The notes beneath the pieces were generated by a model, which was not told the origin of the DNA, did no database searches, and worked only from the letters and a program-made list of their open reading frames with translations. Positions 1 through 12,154 of a DNA stretch of 64,000 nucleotides are shown here, piece by piece. The position numbers and the translations under genes were made by a program. How positions within the stretch are numbered: position 1 is the stretch's first letter; each line of letters begins with the position of its first letter. The stretch comes from Ptychodera flava (Eukaryota > Hemichordata > Enteropneusta > Ptychoderidae): assembly GCF_041260155.1 (NCBI RefSeq), contig NC_091938.1, positions 19,366,632 through 19,430,631 of the forward strand, written 5' to 3'.

Positions 1-765
1 AAGTTATTAGCAATTCATGAAAGAATTAAACACCGAAAAAACTCAATTGAAATTCTGTACCTTAAGAATAAATGTCAGCTACATCAGTAATTAGATTCAA
101 GCAATCCAATGGTGTCAATTCATGTGGCCACGTGTTTTTTAAGAAGGAACACAAGGTGAGACAAAGTTCAAAGTGTAGGGCCTATAACTTCATTGGATTT
201 CGTAACCCCATGGAGCAATAGAAATATGTTTACACTTTTCCATTCTTTTGACGAGTTAATTTACTCCCAGTGGAATGCCACACAGCTTACTGCTATCAAA
301 CGCGCCCCCCCCCCTCTCCAAAGCAGACTGAGCAAATATAGGCTTATATGAATAGCGATCTCTTGGGTTACAAAAGAAGGCAAGCATCCGAACATCCGAA
401 GGCATTGTAGGTTTAATGTAAAAAGATATTTCCATCGACGAAAAGATTTGTACAGTTGATACATCAATAATTCACTTTTGATCTCTTCCTCCGTGACGTC
501 ATGTATCACAATTATCATCCGAAAAATGCTTGCAATTCAAAGAAAACACAATTGTAGGATCAACCCTGAGCTATCCGACGTGTGTCACTTTTACAAAGTG
601 CGTCACATTTCCTTAATTTTGCACATTGATATCATGGTTCAGCGAGATACCGGGGCGAGATATCAGTGAAAATTTCAGTGAGTGAATTCAAAATCTTCTC
701 TGATCTTTGCAAGTATGCACGCATGCGCTCACAGATTCGCACACATCAATCAAAGCAGTACTTAC
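1..765. other. Intron or 3' flank of the LRR-caspase gene
   Basis: No further exon of the gene is recognisable here on the minus strand. The stretch has a C run near 303-314 and one copy of a roughly 130-bp dispersed repeat (474-615) whose partner lies at 3183-3315. Confidence 0.4.
474..615 (+). repeat. Diverged direct repeat, copy 1 (partner 3183-3315)
   Basis: Both copies begin with a TTTTGATCTCTT-type motif, share the core ATGTATCACA and TGCTTGCAATT, and end near a GTGTGAC/GTGTCAC motif with similar spacing. They lie on either side of the upstream flank of the LRR-caspase gene. Neither copy is convincingly coding; copy 2 is open on the minus strand, copy 1 is not. Confidence 0.6.
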
Positions 766-1666
766 TTATTTCGGATCGGAAAGTATCGCTGTTTGACCTT
801 TCGCTAAGGTCACGTTCATACTCATAATTATAGATGATGAGGGCAGCACCGCAGGGATGGCTGTCCATTGTATAGCAAGGTACGCGAGCTCCAGAGCTCC
901 ACTCACGCATTTCCATTCTTCCGTTTCGCATCCACGTCGAGTTTACAGACTTTTCCAAATCTCTAAGTCCCTGGATATCTTTCTTTAGTACATCCTGATA
1001 TTCCTTGATAAGTAGGTTATTTTCGAAATTTCCCTTGTTCAAGTTTTCAAGGTTACTGCACAGAGACGCCGGTAATATTCTCAGACGGTTTTCGGCAAGT
1101 TGGAGCTCTTCCAAGTTTTTCATTTCGCCCATCGAGTACGGAATCCAGTCTATCTTGTTATTGTTCAGCCACAGGACTTTTAAATTTGTCAGTTTCTCGA
1201 CTGCCTTGGGCAGATTTGTAATTCCATTGTTGCTCAAGAAAAGTTTTTCAAGCCCTCGCAGTTCATCGCTCCACAGACACGCCGGAAATGCTGTGAATTT
1301 GTTGTCCGAGATATCTAGGTACCGAAGTTTAGACAGCTCTCCGACGGAACTCGGTAGCGCCCTCAACCGGTTGCTCCCCATGTACAACCGAACGAGTTCT
1401 TTCAGTTCTGTTATAATCTCGGGAAAATCCTCGAAGTGGTTGTTTTCCAAAAACAACCATCTCAGCCTTGTGAGTTTACTGATGTCTCGTGGGAGCGATT
1501 TTAACCGATTAACGTTCAAGTTCAACCACTGCAGCTCTGTCAGCGTGAATACCTGCAGGGGGACACTGGCGATATTGCGGTAGTTCAAATCCACGCGGAG
1601 ATCGTAGGCTTTTCCCCGGTAGGGTTTTATGTTCAGGGCTGTCAGTTCTCGTTCTATCTTCGACAT
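766..1666 (-). CDS. LRR protein running into a caspase-like domain (first coding exon, gene incomplete)
   Basis: One open exon of 301 codons from the ATG at 1666 to a donor AATAA|GTAAGT at 766 (phase 1). Residues about 20-205 are leucine-rich repeats of about 23 residues with the L-x-x-L-x-L-x-x-N-x-L pattern (e.g. LRWLFLENN, LKVLWLNNN). A charged helical linker follows (about 205-245). Residues about 262-297 look like the start of a caspase p20 subunit: YTMDSHPCGAALIIYN then an acidic/arginine stretch ending SERSNSD, like the Y-x-M-x-x-x-P-x-G-x-x-L-I-I-N-N...R-x-G-S-D start of caspases. The catalytic His and Cys would lie in later exons; none is visible between 1 and 765, so they are beyond the window or lost. 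Same strand order as the second LRR gene at 24.1-24.8 kb. An LRR-caspase fusion is unusual; caspase assignment is from the N-terminal strand only. Confidence 0.78.
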
Positions 1667-2739
1667 CGTTACACCACTTTTGATTTCGAATATCTTTCAA
1701 AATAAAGTTACAGCCCAGGACTTTGGCCAAAACATCTCCGTTACTAGGGTTGGGACAATCAACGCGAAACTGCTAAAATAGGCATACGTCCTATTCAGAC
1801 CCCGCAATCATTACATAAAAAGGAGAACTTGTTGTTTTACATGCCGACGTGATAATGCGGTGGTGTCATTGATTAGCTATTAAAAAGACAAGTGAGTTTA
1901 TGATGCCGCCGAATGAGGGAATTATCACTCTTCTGGCGCAACTGAAGTCTCTTGTACAAAGGCACGTCACCAGCCCTGGAGAATCGAAGGCTACTAATTA
2001 AAGCTCACTAAGCAAAATGCTTGTCCCACTCGATTTTCATTCCGAGACAGGAGCGATCTTCCAGGCTCCGATCGGAACTTGTGTCTGCTTACCCTAGCAC
2101 ACTTGGGTACGTAGAGCCCGCTCTCAACCAACCCCTTCAAAGGGCTATCGATTACCGCAGTTATGGCTACTTCAAATTGACAATGCCTCGACCCGCTACA
2201 ATAGCAGGGCAGTAACAACTTGCACACGTTGCTTTGATGGCAGGATACATGTCCCAGCGTCTTAATAGGAGTTTTTAAATCGCAGGAAGAAATTAAACTA
2301 TAATATGTAACCTTCAGCGCTTGTTATAGAAGAGCCCATTAAGTTCAGCGGATCAGTGGTGAATATTCGTCGCAGAAGTCCAGCACAACCACCTGTTGTG
2401 CAACGCTGATGGTGTAAAGTACCTTACCCGTTCAAAGAGAAAGCGTTCCCTAGATTCTCTAGATCCTTAGATTCTCAGGTGCTTAGAGTCGAACAGAAGT
2501 ACAATGCGTTCCACCTACTGGACGAACCTTGCTTCTCCTCAATGTCACCGGCGGTAGTACTATTACTGGCAGAGCAGTTGGATCTGAAAAATTTGTGCGC
2601 ATGCGCAGGCGTCCCATTGTGCGACAGACGTGACGTTATGGACTTCAGTAGTCCTTTTTCTTGCTAACAGAGAGTGAACAAATTCATAGGTATTTTGAAC
2701 GAAACAAAATTTCTTTTTAGAAGGAAAAGGTGTGTCTCA

Positions 2740-2921
<182 letters not shown>

Positions 2922-3182
2922 ATAGTTTGCTCTTCCACATCGCACGCTATCCCTATTATGTTATGTACAATGTGCTGAGCTGTGTGTGTAGTGCAATTCA
3001 AACAAATTTTAACACAAATTTGATTCCTACAATGTTCTTCAAACACCACACCATATAAGCGATTATAGGTATCTGTACTTGAATTAGTGTGCATAACGCG
3101 TACGTTTACTCGGCGTCGACATGGAAATCACTGGCCAAATTGTCACGTGGATGGCATGAGCTGTGTGTGTATGGTGACTTTG

Positions 3183-3315
3183 ACTTTTGATCTCTTTCTC
3201 CTTGACATCATGTATCACAAAGGCGAACAAGTGCTTGCAATTTAAAAGAAACATAAGTATCAGGTCAAGCCTTCGACTATCAAACGTGTGACTTTCTTCA
3301 GGGAACCTGACATAA
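3183..3315 (+). repeat. Diverged direct repeat, copy 2 (partner 474-615)
   Basis: Second copy of the repeat described at 474-615, ending a few bases before an inverted-repeat transposon at 3328. It could mark a local duplication or an old dispersed element. Confidence 0.6.
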
Positions 3316-3327
3316 AACCACAAATAA

Positions 3328-3594
3328 GGCCAAAGTAATTAAATTCTTTGTTTTGCGTCCCAACCCGCCTAGGTTTTTTAAGGTTTTCATAAAAAACACA
3401 CACAGTGTATTTGAATAGGAAATTTTAGGACATGGCCGCTTAGCTTTTCTGAACTAAAATTTTGTTACAATTTTTTATTTGCTGCAATCAAATTACATTG
3501 TGTTAATTTTCTTGTGTGTGTTTTTCAGCCGCTTAGACGCGTACCTTTTCCCATTTAGAGTGGACGCAAAACAAAGAATTTACTTACTTTGGCC
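3328..3594. mobile_element. Short DNA transposon (MITE), GGCC ends, TAA target duplication
   Basis: 267 bp with terminal inverted repeats of about 33 bp (left GGCCAAAGTAATTAAATTC..., right end its reverse complement with one or two differences) and TAA directly repeated outside each end (3325-3327, 3595-3597). A three-base TWA target site with GG ends is the signature of PIF/Harbinger elements. There is no coding capacity, so it would have been moved in trans. Confidence 0.85.
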
Positions 3595-4840
3595 TAAGTG
3601 AAGGGAACAGGTGAGAAATGGTATTTGTTTTCCGAACATATTTGACAAATGACGAACACAAGGATTGGACTTCAAAGCGCCCTCATTAAAGATTTGCTCT
3701 TCACAGGATTGAAATGTCCACTGAATAATTACCTTCCACAAAGTACCGCGCCAAACATACCGGTACCGGTATATACAAGACTTAGTAACCAACTGAGGCT
3801 TACCGTGGATCATATTTCGATCATGGAGGCCAAGAAATTCTATAGATCGTTCGTGCACTGTGATGTCAACGCCTTGTTGAATCGGTATGCCATATTTATG
3901 TTAACGACTTTGTAGTTTCAACACTGAAGGATATCGGGGCAAAAATTACTATTTTTTTCCTTTAATTTAAACTAACCACCAGGCGGCAATATAACCATTT
4001 TGAATGATTTGTGTTCATTAAAATGTTCATGGGTATAAAATCTTCATTTTCAGATGTCTTGTTACATTGGCCTGTTGTATAAACCACCCGGCCGTTAAAT
4101 GATATTTACAGAATGTGCCGATAGATTTTGCAAATCCTTCTTTTCGTGTATATAGTCATTGTGATTATTATTGTACCCTTTGAGGTCGGTAAAATAACTT
4201 GTTTGATGTCCGTTAGGGTAATTAAAGCGGTTTTTTTTCCTTCTTTAGTATGTCGAACCATACTTTATTCGAGTTGAGCACTACACCTGGCCACTACACT
4301 ATGCATTTGTTCACTGTCCTTGTGATATTTTGCAAAAGTGATGCGATGATGCGGTTTTCGGTTTTGTATTTTATGGAGGTTTTTGCGGGGGGGGGGGGCT
4401 TTGTTGTGAGATTTGAGGAATAGTTTTTGTTATTTCTTTGACTACAAAAAATTTCTCCTATCTTTTTATTTTTAGAAGAGAACGTTTGGAGTCTATTTGT
4501 TTTACTGCTACGAAATTGAGAATCGATACAATTTTTGTGTTAGCCAATTGTAAGTGATACTATGATGGATATTCATTGAACATCATTACCTAAACAGGAA
4601 GATATGACGCGCAGATGTCGCAGTAATGCTGATGATGACATAATTATTTTCTTCTTTACTGCGCAAAGTGATTTTCATATCGTGCCTTTCAATAGCAGTC
4701 GTGCGCCCACCCGTGTTCATACCACGATGTTTAGGAGATAATGTGCACCTAGTATGACTCATTAGCTATAAAGAATATGAGTTTCAGAAACGAAACAAAT
4801 CAGAGACCACTTTATTCACAATATTTCGTGGCTGTGTGTG

Positions 4841-4842
4841 TC

Positions 4843-4879
<37 letters not shown>

Positions 4880-4948
4880 GACAGGTAGAGAGACAGAGAG
4901 ACAGAGAGAGACAGAGAAACATACAGAGAGAAACAGAGACAGAGACAC
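4841..4948. repeat. CAGA/GA-rich simple repeat
   Basis: Tandem CAGA units that degrade into mixed CAGAGA. Same composition as the tail of the GA tract at 42.2-42.4 kb. Confidence 0.9.
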
Positions 4949-5739
4949 AAAAGAGGATGGGGTCACCTTCACCATGTATAAAAAATGAACACCATGTATG
5001 TATAGAATTGACTCAGATAAGTAGTTCAGCTAGCCATGCAATCAACAAACACAGAAGGAATGTTGCAAACTATGACGTGTCCATCGAATAATGCTAGTTA
5101 AAACCTTTGCCCTAGTTCAGAGGACACCCCTTCAAGTTTGTTGACACCAGCGCGCGTACACAAACTTTTTTCAACCTGGGTAGGCAAAATATTGCTACTA
5201 AGGAAATTTTAGGAACCGGGTTAAAGTGTAGTACACGCCACAGTCAAACATTTCATGCTGTAGTTTAAATTTCATTTATTACATTATTTCAGTTCCATTA
5301 TTATTATTATTGGATTCCATGTCCTGCAAAAGAGCCGTAAAATGTTGAACATTTTCTTGACGTCTCTGACAACCCCGTTACCCCCCCCCCCCACCCTCAC
5401 CCCGCGTAACTTAGTTGGCACTTTCAGCGAAACAACGACATATTGAATAAACATCGGACAACTAGCAAAGTGCAATCGCTCTCAGTCCCGTCCAATTTAG
5501 CCGTTATACTACTAACAGTATCTTTATAATAACATTCAGTGTATTGCCTAAAGACTTTGTAAAACACAACTATAAGAGTAAAATTCTGTATAGATTATGC
5601 TGTATCATAATGAAACAACAAAACAGTATTCGTGTATTGGTACAGATGTACAGGTTATCAATCATTTTCAGCTTCATTTATTATAGTAATGTCCATTAAT
5701 CTGAAATCCTTCATCCATCGTGTGGCGTTTGTGCACATA

Positions 5740-5743
<4 letters not shown>

Positions 5744-5830
<87 letters not shown>
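5744..5830. repeat. (CT)n microsatellite
   Basis: Pure CT dinucleotides over about 87 bp, ending in a short TATATA run. Confidence 0.98.
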
Positions 5831-5833
<3 letters not shown>

Positions 5834-7066
5834 ATATATGTACATAACGGTAACAGCCTCTGTCTCTGCCAAGTCGTAGCCTCATCTATGTTTGAAACCT
5901 GCGGAGAGAAAATGCATGAAGTTATCGCCTGTAATATTGATTGCTCTTCGACATACATTGAAACGCCAACCAAATTTCCTCAAATACGTGCATGCATGAA
6001 CCTGTAAGATAAGATCAAGTTGTACGGCTGTGCAAAGGACAAATGATGCAAGGGACTTAACTAGAAACGAAGCAGGAGATTTGCTTTACAGAGGAAATTA
6101 CAAGTTTTGGTAAGCCGTTCGTGAAAAAATGCTTGGCGGGCAGGAAATTAGCTGAAATCTCGGGTAATACGTGATTTTACAGGAAATGCGTACTCTGTCA
6201 CGGTGCACAGGTGTTGAAAACTCGTGGGAAGGGCTCGTAAGACAAATGTACCTTGAAACTTGGGCTAATGTGCAGCATTTGGAAGCTTTTGGTCAATTGT
6301 TTGGCTGAAACTCAATTTTCTCATTTTATTATTTCCAAAATGCCAATCAGTTACTCAATAGGTTTAGTTTCAGTCAGACTCCTTAAGTTGTTGTAATTAT
6401 TGACGTAACCTTCAGAGACCCTGCATATTGCCAGTGAAACTTGCTTGATCATACGTGTGTCGCTTCGATGTAACGCAAATATGTGATAATATGAATATCA
6501 TCTCACTACGGGAGATGCAACCAACGGTTTAAAGGATCAGTAACTGTTACTTCTGGCGATTTTGCAACTGCATTTTATTTCCGTGTATGCACTACAGATG
6601 CTTTGTCTACTTCCTGTAGTATGGCGAAATACCTGGTATTTCCTTTGTCAATGCAAATACTAGTATTTTACTTGTCAGTGCAGCGTCATGATGTTTGACA
6701 TGCATTCTTATTGGTGACCACTTAATTCAGAACAGGGCCTGAACTGACTTGACAACAAAACGATGTATGTAATTTTAAGTCTATGTTGACGTACCAAATA
6801 TTTGGTATTCAACAACGGCATGTTGTAGGAATCAGATCAAAGAACCGTTGTTGATATACGGAACAAATACATTTATATTTGCCAAAGTTACGGTCACTCC
6901 GCTTTTAAACAGAAAAGTGTTGATTTCTCATGCATGATAAATGGTGACCACTGACTGAAACATTCTTAGCCTAGTATTTGAAACCCCCAGCAGTTACCCA
7001 CTACACACCTGCATACCCCCTACCCCCCCCCCCCCCAAAAAAATCAAAATGAGAGTAGACGCTTGC

Positions 7067-10000
7067 CTCTGGCAGAAGACGGCTGGAAAGCGTACATCGA
7101 GTATAGTCTCATGATGAAATCATCGCCTTTGTACGGGCGAAGTCGACCTTTGTGGCGGGAAATTTCGTCTTCTGAGAGACTCACGTCCTGGTCCATTAAG
7201 TCTTCGATGGTGTTTCTGGCTCTCTCTAAGGTCGGGGAAGAGTAACGCGCTGGTTTGCTGCTAATAATTGGCAAAACCCTTGCATTTGAACGGAGGGCGA
7301 TGCCGAGTTTATCTGCAAGAAGAAGAGTAAAGATTGTGGTTTCTAAGCAGGTGTTAAAATGAACATTGAAGGTGAAATATTGAATAAATCCTCTCGGTAT
7401 GTTAGTATAAACAGCGTAATTAATAAATTATGTTATTTGGTGTGATGTGGTACAGTGTGGTGTGGTTTTGAGTGTGGGGTTGTGTGGTTTGATGTATTGT
7501 GGTGTGAGTTTAGAGTTGCATGGGCCGTGGTGTGGTTTATTTTGATGTAATGTGTGTGTTGTGATGTGATGTGGTGTGATGTGATGTGATGTGATGTGAT
7601 GTGTTGTGATGTGATGTGATGCGATGCGAAGCGATGCGGTGCGGTGCGGTGTGGTGTGATGTGATGTGATGTGATTCGATGTGATGTGATGTGATGTGAT
7701 GCGATGCGATGTGATGTGATGTGATGTGATGTGATGTGAAGTGAAGTGAAGTGATGTGATGTGGTGTGGTGTGGTGTGGTGTGGTGTGGTGTGGTGTGGT
7801 GTGATGTGATGTGATTCGATGTGTTGTGATGCGATGCTATGTGATGTGATGTGATGTGATGCGATGTGATGTGATTTGATGTGATTCGATATGTGATGTG
7901 ATACGATGTGATGTGATGTGATGTGATGTGATGTGATGTGATGTGATGTGATGTGATGTGATGTGGTGTGATGTGGTGTGACGTGACATGTGTGGTGTGG
8001 TGTGGTGTGGCGTGGTGTTGTGTTGTTCGCCGTGACATGACGTGGTTTGGTTTGGTTGGAGTGATGTGGTGCGCGCCTTTGCGTTGTGGTGTAGAGTGAT
8101 TGTTGTATTTGATGTGGTTTGGCGTGATGTGGTATTGCATTGGTACGGTAATGTACGGTATCATGGCATTTATCATGACATTATTACATGTAAATCAATG
8201 ATAAAACTCGATATAATGCCGAGAAAAGATGAACTTTTTAATTCAGCCGGTGAACAATGGTGAAAGCCGATGACATTTCTGATGATATACTTGTAAGCTT
8301 CTTTGCAAAAGCAAGCCCACTCTCTCTAAGTAGCAAGCTCACTCTCTGCATGTATTAAGTAAGCTTAGATACTTTCACTTTTAAAACACCACGTAAATTA
8401 TGACATTTACTTTTGAGTACTTTCGCCTTCATGGAATATTTGTGCATACCCACCTAGTTGCCTGCCCAGATATCTCATAATTTGATCTTCCTCGTTCAGA
8501 ATTTCGGCAAAACATCTCTCACAGTGACATAATAGAATAACCCTGTCGAATTTTGGAAATCGGTTAAACCAAAGCATTCGGGCTATTTTAACGCAGTATA
8601 GATTAAACACATTGTTTATGCCATAACTTCTCAAATATTTTGCTTTGAGGTTGTCTGTCATCGCGGAATGTGAATGATTCTCACAGAGTTTCAAAGTTGG
8701 AAATCCGTTGACAAAATACGTGAGCGCGTTGCTGATTTGCCGTCGGCTGTCGTCGTCGGAAGCAAGGGGCCTGGACAGTTCTACAGTAAAATGGCGATCG
8801 CGTTGAACCACGTGATTGGTTAAGAAAGGGTTGCTATGCAGATCCCCGTCAGCAAGAGTGTCACCTCTCTGACCAATCACAAGGATGTTGGAATCGCGCG
8901 TGCGCATCTCAAGTGGCGTACTGGGAATCAATGGCAGCTTGATTAGGTAGTCCACAATACAGTCAACCTGGGTCGAGTTGAATTCGTCGGACACGGAGAA
9001 AATTCGACGGTCCTGGGCAAGTTTCCACGCGAAACGGTCTCTGTGTTTCCACTGTTTCGGCCACTTGTCAGCGATGAATTCATCACCCAAATCTTTAGAC
9101 TTGCTGTCTCCATAGATCACGACTAATATCGACCCTGCAGTTGAACAAAACAATCAAATATCAAAATTGAAAGTCATAAATTGTTGACTGATGTCAATAT
9201 TTGAAAGTGATAATTCCATATTAAAATTAAAAGTCATGCTGCTGAAGGTCAAACTGAAGGAAAATGAAGAAAATCAGAGGATTGAAAAGCAAATACAAAT
9301 TTGTGTTTCCGATAACCCAATTTATATTATTGAAAACCCTCCGACCCTACAAACTTTTTTCTGCATTTTAAAAATTACGCAAGATTTTGCAAAGTTTTGA
9401 ATTACACCCCATTAAAAACAAAATAAGATTGTCCCGACCACTCTACCCTATATACTGAGGGTTTGTTAACGGAACTTGAACAAAAACATTTCTTTTACTA
9501 TTAGATTATTTCATGGTACTGTACTGACATGAAATTTCATTAGAGTTACCTTTGAGAGTACATCATCATGAACCTATAGTATGTCTCAAAGGTGGGTACT
9601 TAGCCAAATTGGTTTCCTTATCAGATTACATGACCTTACTCCAGTACACTAACAGTATCATGTCGTGTCTAACCCGGCAAACCTACGTATTCGATCATTT
9701 TTAAACATATGACCAACAAATACTCAAGTTAGACTGTTTTCGAAAGGGGGAAACTTTCCAGTTTTTGTACAAAAGGTCAGTCGCAGGTATCACTCTCTAA
9801 AATTGTCATAACTCAAATGTACTTCATATTCTGTCGAAAGTTTGTAAATGCCATATCAACAGACGGATTGGCGCCAAATTTGCAAATATATAAAATATAT
9901 ATAAATGACTCATATAGCGCAATTGATGTTCAAACTTTTCCTACCTTTGGGCTTAGTTGCAGTCCTGCTCAACATGGCCAACTCCTGTCTATGGTCGATG

Positions 10001-10275
10001 TTTCTGTCCCTTTTATGCGGTGCCAGACACACTCGACTCTGCCGGGCATCGATCACAACTACGGCGGTGGAAGTGGTAAACCCGTCGCAGGCCGAGTGGC
10101 CGGACTGTGAACCACCCAGGGTCCCCGACCTTCTGAAACTTCCGACGGTCACTTTCCCTCTGAGATTCTCGTTTCTTGCAACAACAGCATTTAGCAAACC
10201 TTTGACGTCTTCTTCAGCAGCTTTCTGGAAGGACTTTAACTTCGCGAAGACGAACAGCCGGTGTTTTTCCGCCAT
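7067..10275 (-). CDS. Family X protein A (unrecognised family, three coding exons)
   Basis: Exons 10275-9945, 9134-8454 and 7312-7067, joined in phase 1 each time; about 419 residues before the frame runs into a further, unseen exon. Start MAEKHR aligns with the starts of paralogues B and C. Exon 1 has VFAKLKSFQ (residues 9-17) and AVVVIDARQSR (71-81), then IDHR-x-EL. Exon 2 begins GSILVVIYGD and contains RIFS, NPFL, FPTLK, RFPKFDRV and the motif CHCERCF. Exon 3 has KLGIALRSNARVL and LYSMYAF. The pattern of short hydrophobic strands alternating with helices suggests an alpha/beta fold; TIR-like or flavodoxin-like folds are possible but unproven. The exon 2 donor at 8454 (CTAG|GTGGGT) was chosen over a later one because B and C split at the same place and the later one runs into a stop. 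The exon 3 donor appears to be GC (AGAG|GCAAGC). Divergent to GTPase 1, 1.9 kb away. Confidence 0.8.
7435..8110. repeat. Pentanucleotide (ATGTG)n satellite in intron 2 of family X gene A
   Basis: About 675 bp of TGTGA/TGTGG/TGCGA five-base units with drift, ending in GGTTT variants. It gives a long false open frame on the minus strand rich in His, Thr and Ser (HITSHHITS) that I do not take as coding. It fills most of the 1.1-kb intron 7313-8453. Confidence 0.95.
9135..9944. other. Intron 1 of family X gene A
   Basis: AT-rich, bounded by AAAG|GTAGGA (minus-strand donor at 9945) and CTGCAG| (acceptor before 9134). The short plus-strand open frame at 9191-9400 is lysine- and isoleucine-rich without recognisable features. 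Confidence 0.7.
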
Positions 10276-12154
10276 ATTTGATTGACGCCCACCACGAACA
10301 CGGTGAACAATATCACTTCAAAATATTTAGCCAGGTCGGCAGCAAAGGACCGCTACGTCCTTTCGGCCCTGTCCAGACGATAGCATGATCAGTCATGTCC
10401 ATCATAATGCTGTCAAACTATGTACGAATCATAAAGAGCATACAAACCTTGCCACCAATCTGGCTTGCGCATGTTTCCAACGCTAACAGTGAGCCTGCCA
10501 ATCTGATTTACATACCTGACTTTTGCACTGTGTCATCGGTATTTATGTTAATAGCAATATAAACATTGCCCAGGGCATGAATTATTGTTCCGCGTTTGTC
10601 AAAAGCCATTTCCCTATCTCTTGAATACTTGCAAGTAGTACAATAAAAGCTGACACTTGAAATTACCTGAAGTGTATGAGAAGGCCTCGAAAAACGTTCC
10701 ATCAATAGTCTTAGCTTGAAACCATCATAGGGACCTACAAACATGCACGAATGGGCCTGGTATAGCTAATATCGGGAAGACGTTTAACTAGTTTTCCTTA
10801 AAAACGATCTAGCTCTAAACGAATTGAGCAAATCATAGACCGGTTATCAATATGCAAATAATACATCAATATGCACGACACAAACATTGACATGCAAGCA
10901 TTTGAGAATGAACCTCTTCGATTACACGCTGCTTGAAGACGGAGGCAAAAAGAGCTCACAACAAAGCGCAAGAAGGCTCAATTTCTCCCTTACTCAAGGC
11001 GACGAGAATTTTTATACGAAGGCATGCTCATAATACCTATATGAATATATCTATGCAAATTTTGGAATAGAATCTTAATTTCTCATATTGATTTTATTTT
11101 CTGACCTATTTATACTTATCTCAGTTGCAGTCTTGAGATGGCAAAAGTTCGTTGAGTCATGGCAAGCTATCCATCATCACTTAAATGGAGTGTCAGAACA
11201 TATCTTGACGGAACCTAGTGATCAAATATAAATTATTTTTATGAGGGCTGAAAAATTTAGTTCCCCCTAGATGAATGTAGATCATTCTGAAACTCAAAAA
11301 AGCCCACTGAAATTAAATATCGGGGCCTTTGATTATCTTAATATCGTTTGTCAAAAGGTTTGAAGAATTAGTCAAGATTTAGGTGCCATCCGACCTTCTT
11401 TGTTCGAAGGTCACTGTACGGATGTACCTGCCTCGATCCGGGTACTGAGGTGTCTATATATTTAGCTTGTTTACTGACTGGAATAACTATCTTTCTTTTA
11501 TGACAATTATTTCTCTCACAACCAGGTAAACATGACAAAGAAATAAAGTCTGATTAACCTTAATTTACATTGAACTTAGCTCTCAGCTCATTAAAGGCGC
11601 AGTCCTCAATCCCTGGTTTTCGCATTTATTCTTGTTGACATTGGGCATTTTCATGGTGTTAGTCCGTTGTTTCCATTTGGAATTTCATCAAGTTGCCCAT
11701 TTTGCTTTGAGACAAATCAAAGCTGGCAAACAACCCGCCCCTTTAAAACACACTGTCGTATCAGCCCGTGCGGCTATAACACCTGTTGTTATCTAGAATA
11801 CTTCTTTTGCCCTGCTTAGGGCTCTGATTTGAGACCCACTAAGCTACCTTAGAACAGTCGCGCACATGCTGACGTATAAAGCAAGATTTATGAAGCCATG
11901 TACGTGCAGGGCAAAGAGGGGAGTTCCACCGGCAGTTGAGAGTTCCCTTTTCCGGAGCAAAGCAAGCACGATTACGTACTGAAGGAGGTTCAAATATAAG
12001 TGTGATCAGCGATTAACCATTTACGTTTTGTTGAATCCTACGCCATTGTTCGGAAGATATAAGAAGTGTGCAATGTCTATCGCTCTGGTCTGACTCTGTC
12101 CTGTTTGAAATTCACCGGTTTTGCTACAGCGTGTCGTGGAACAGACCAGATACC
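10276..12154. promoter_or_regulatory. Divergent intergenic region between family X gene A and GTPase 1
   Basis: 1.9 kb separating two start codons that point away from each other, so both 5' ends and promoters must lie here unless untranslated exons sit elsewhere. No clear TATA box, interferon-response or NF-kB site was confirmed by eye. No coding exon is supported inside it. Confidence 0.45.

Noticed and set aside
1005-1583. Long plus-strand frame opposite the LRR-caspase exon
   Set aside because: Antisense shadow of leucine-rich repeats; similarly 24063-24680 opposite the second LRR gene and 9905-10285 opposite family X gene A exon 1.
3580-3915. Plus and minus frames of about 90 codons after the first MITE
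   Set aside because: Overlapping on both strands, no recognisable domain; a weak splice pair on the plus strand is not enough.
7433-8176. 247-codon minus-strand frame rich in His, Thr and Ser
   Set aside because: Product of the five-base satellite; no stops arise because the unit lacks stop codons in that frame.
8411-8453. Later donor for exon 2 of family X gene A (CAAAA|GTAAAT)
   Set aside because: Its phase leads to an immediate stop in exon 3; the donor at 8454 agrees with the paralogues.
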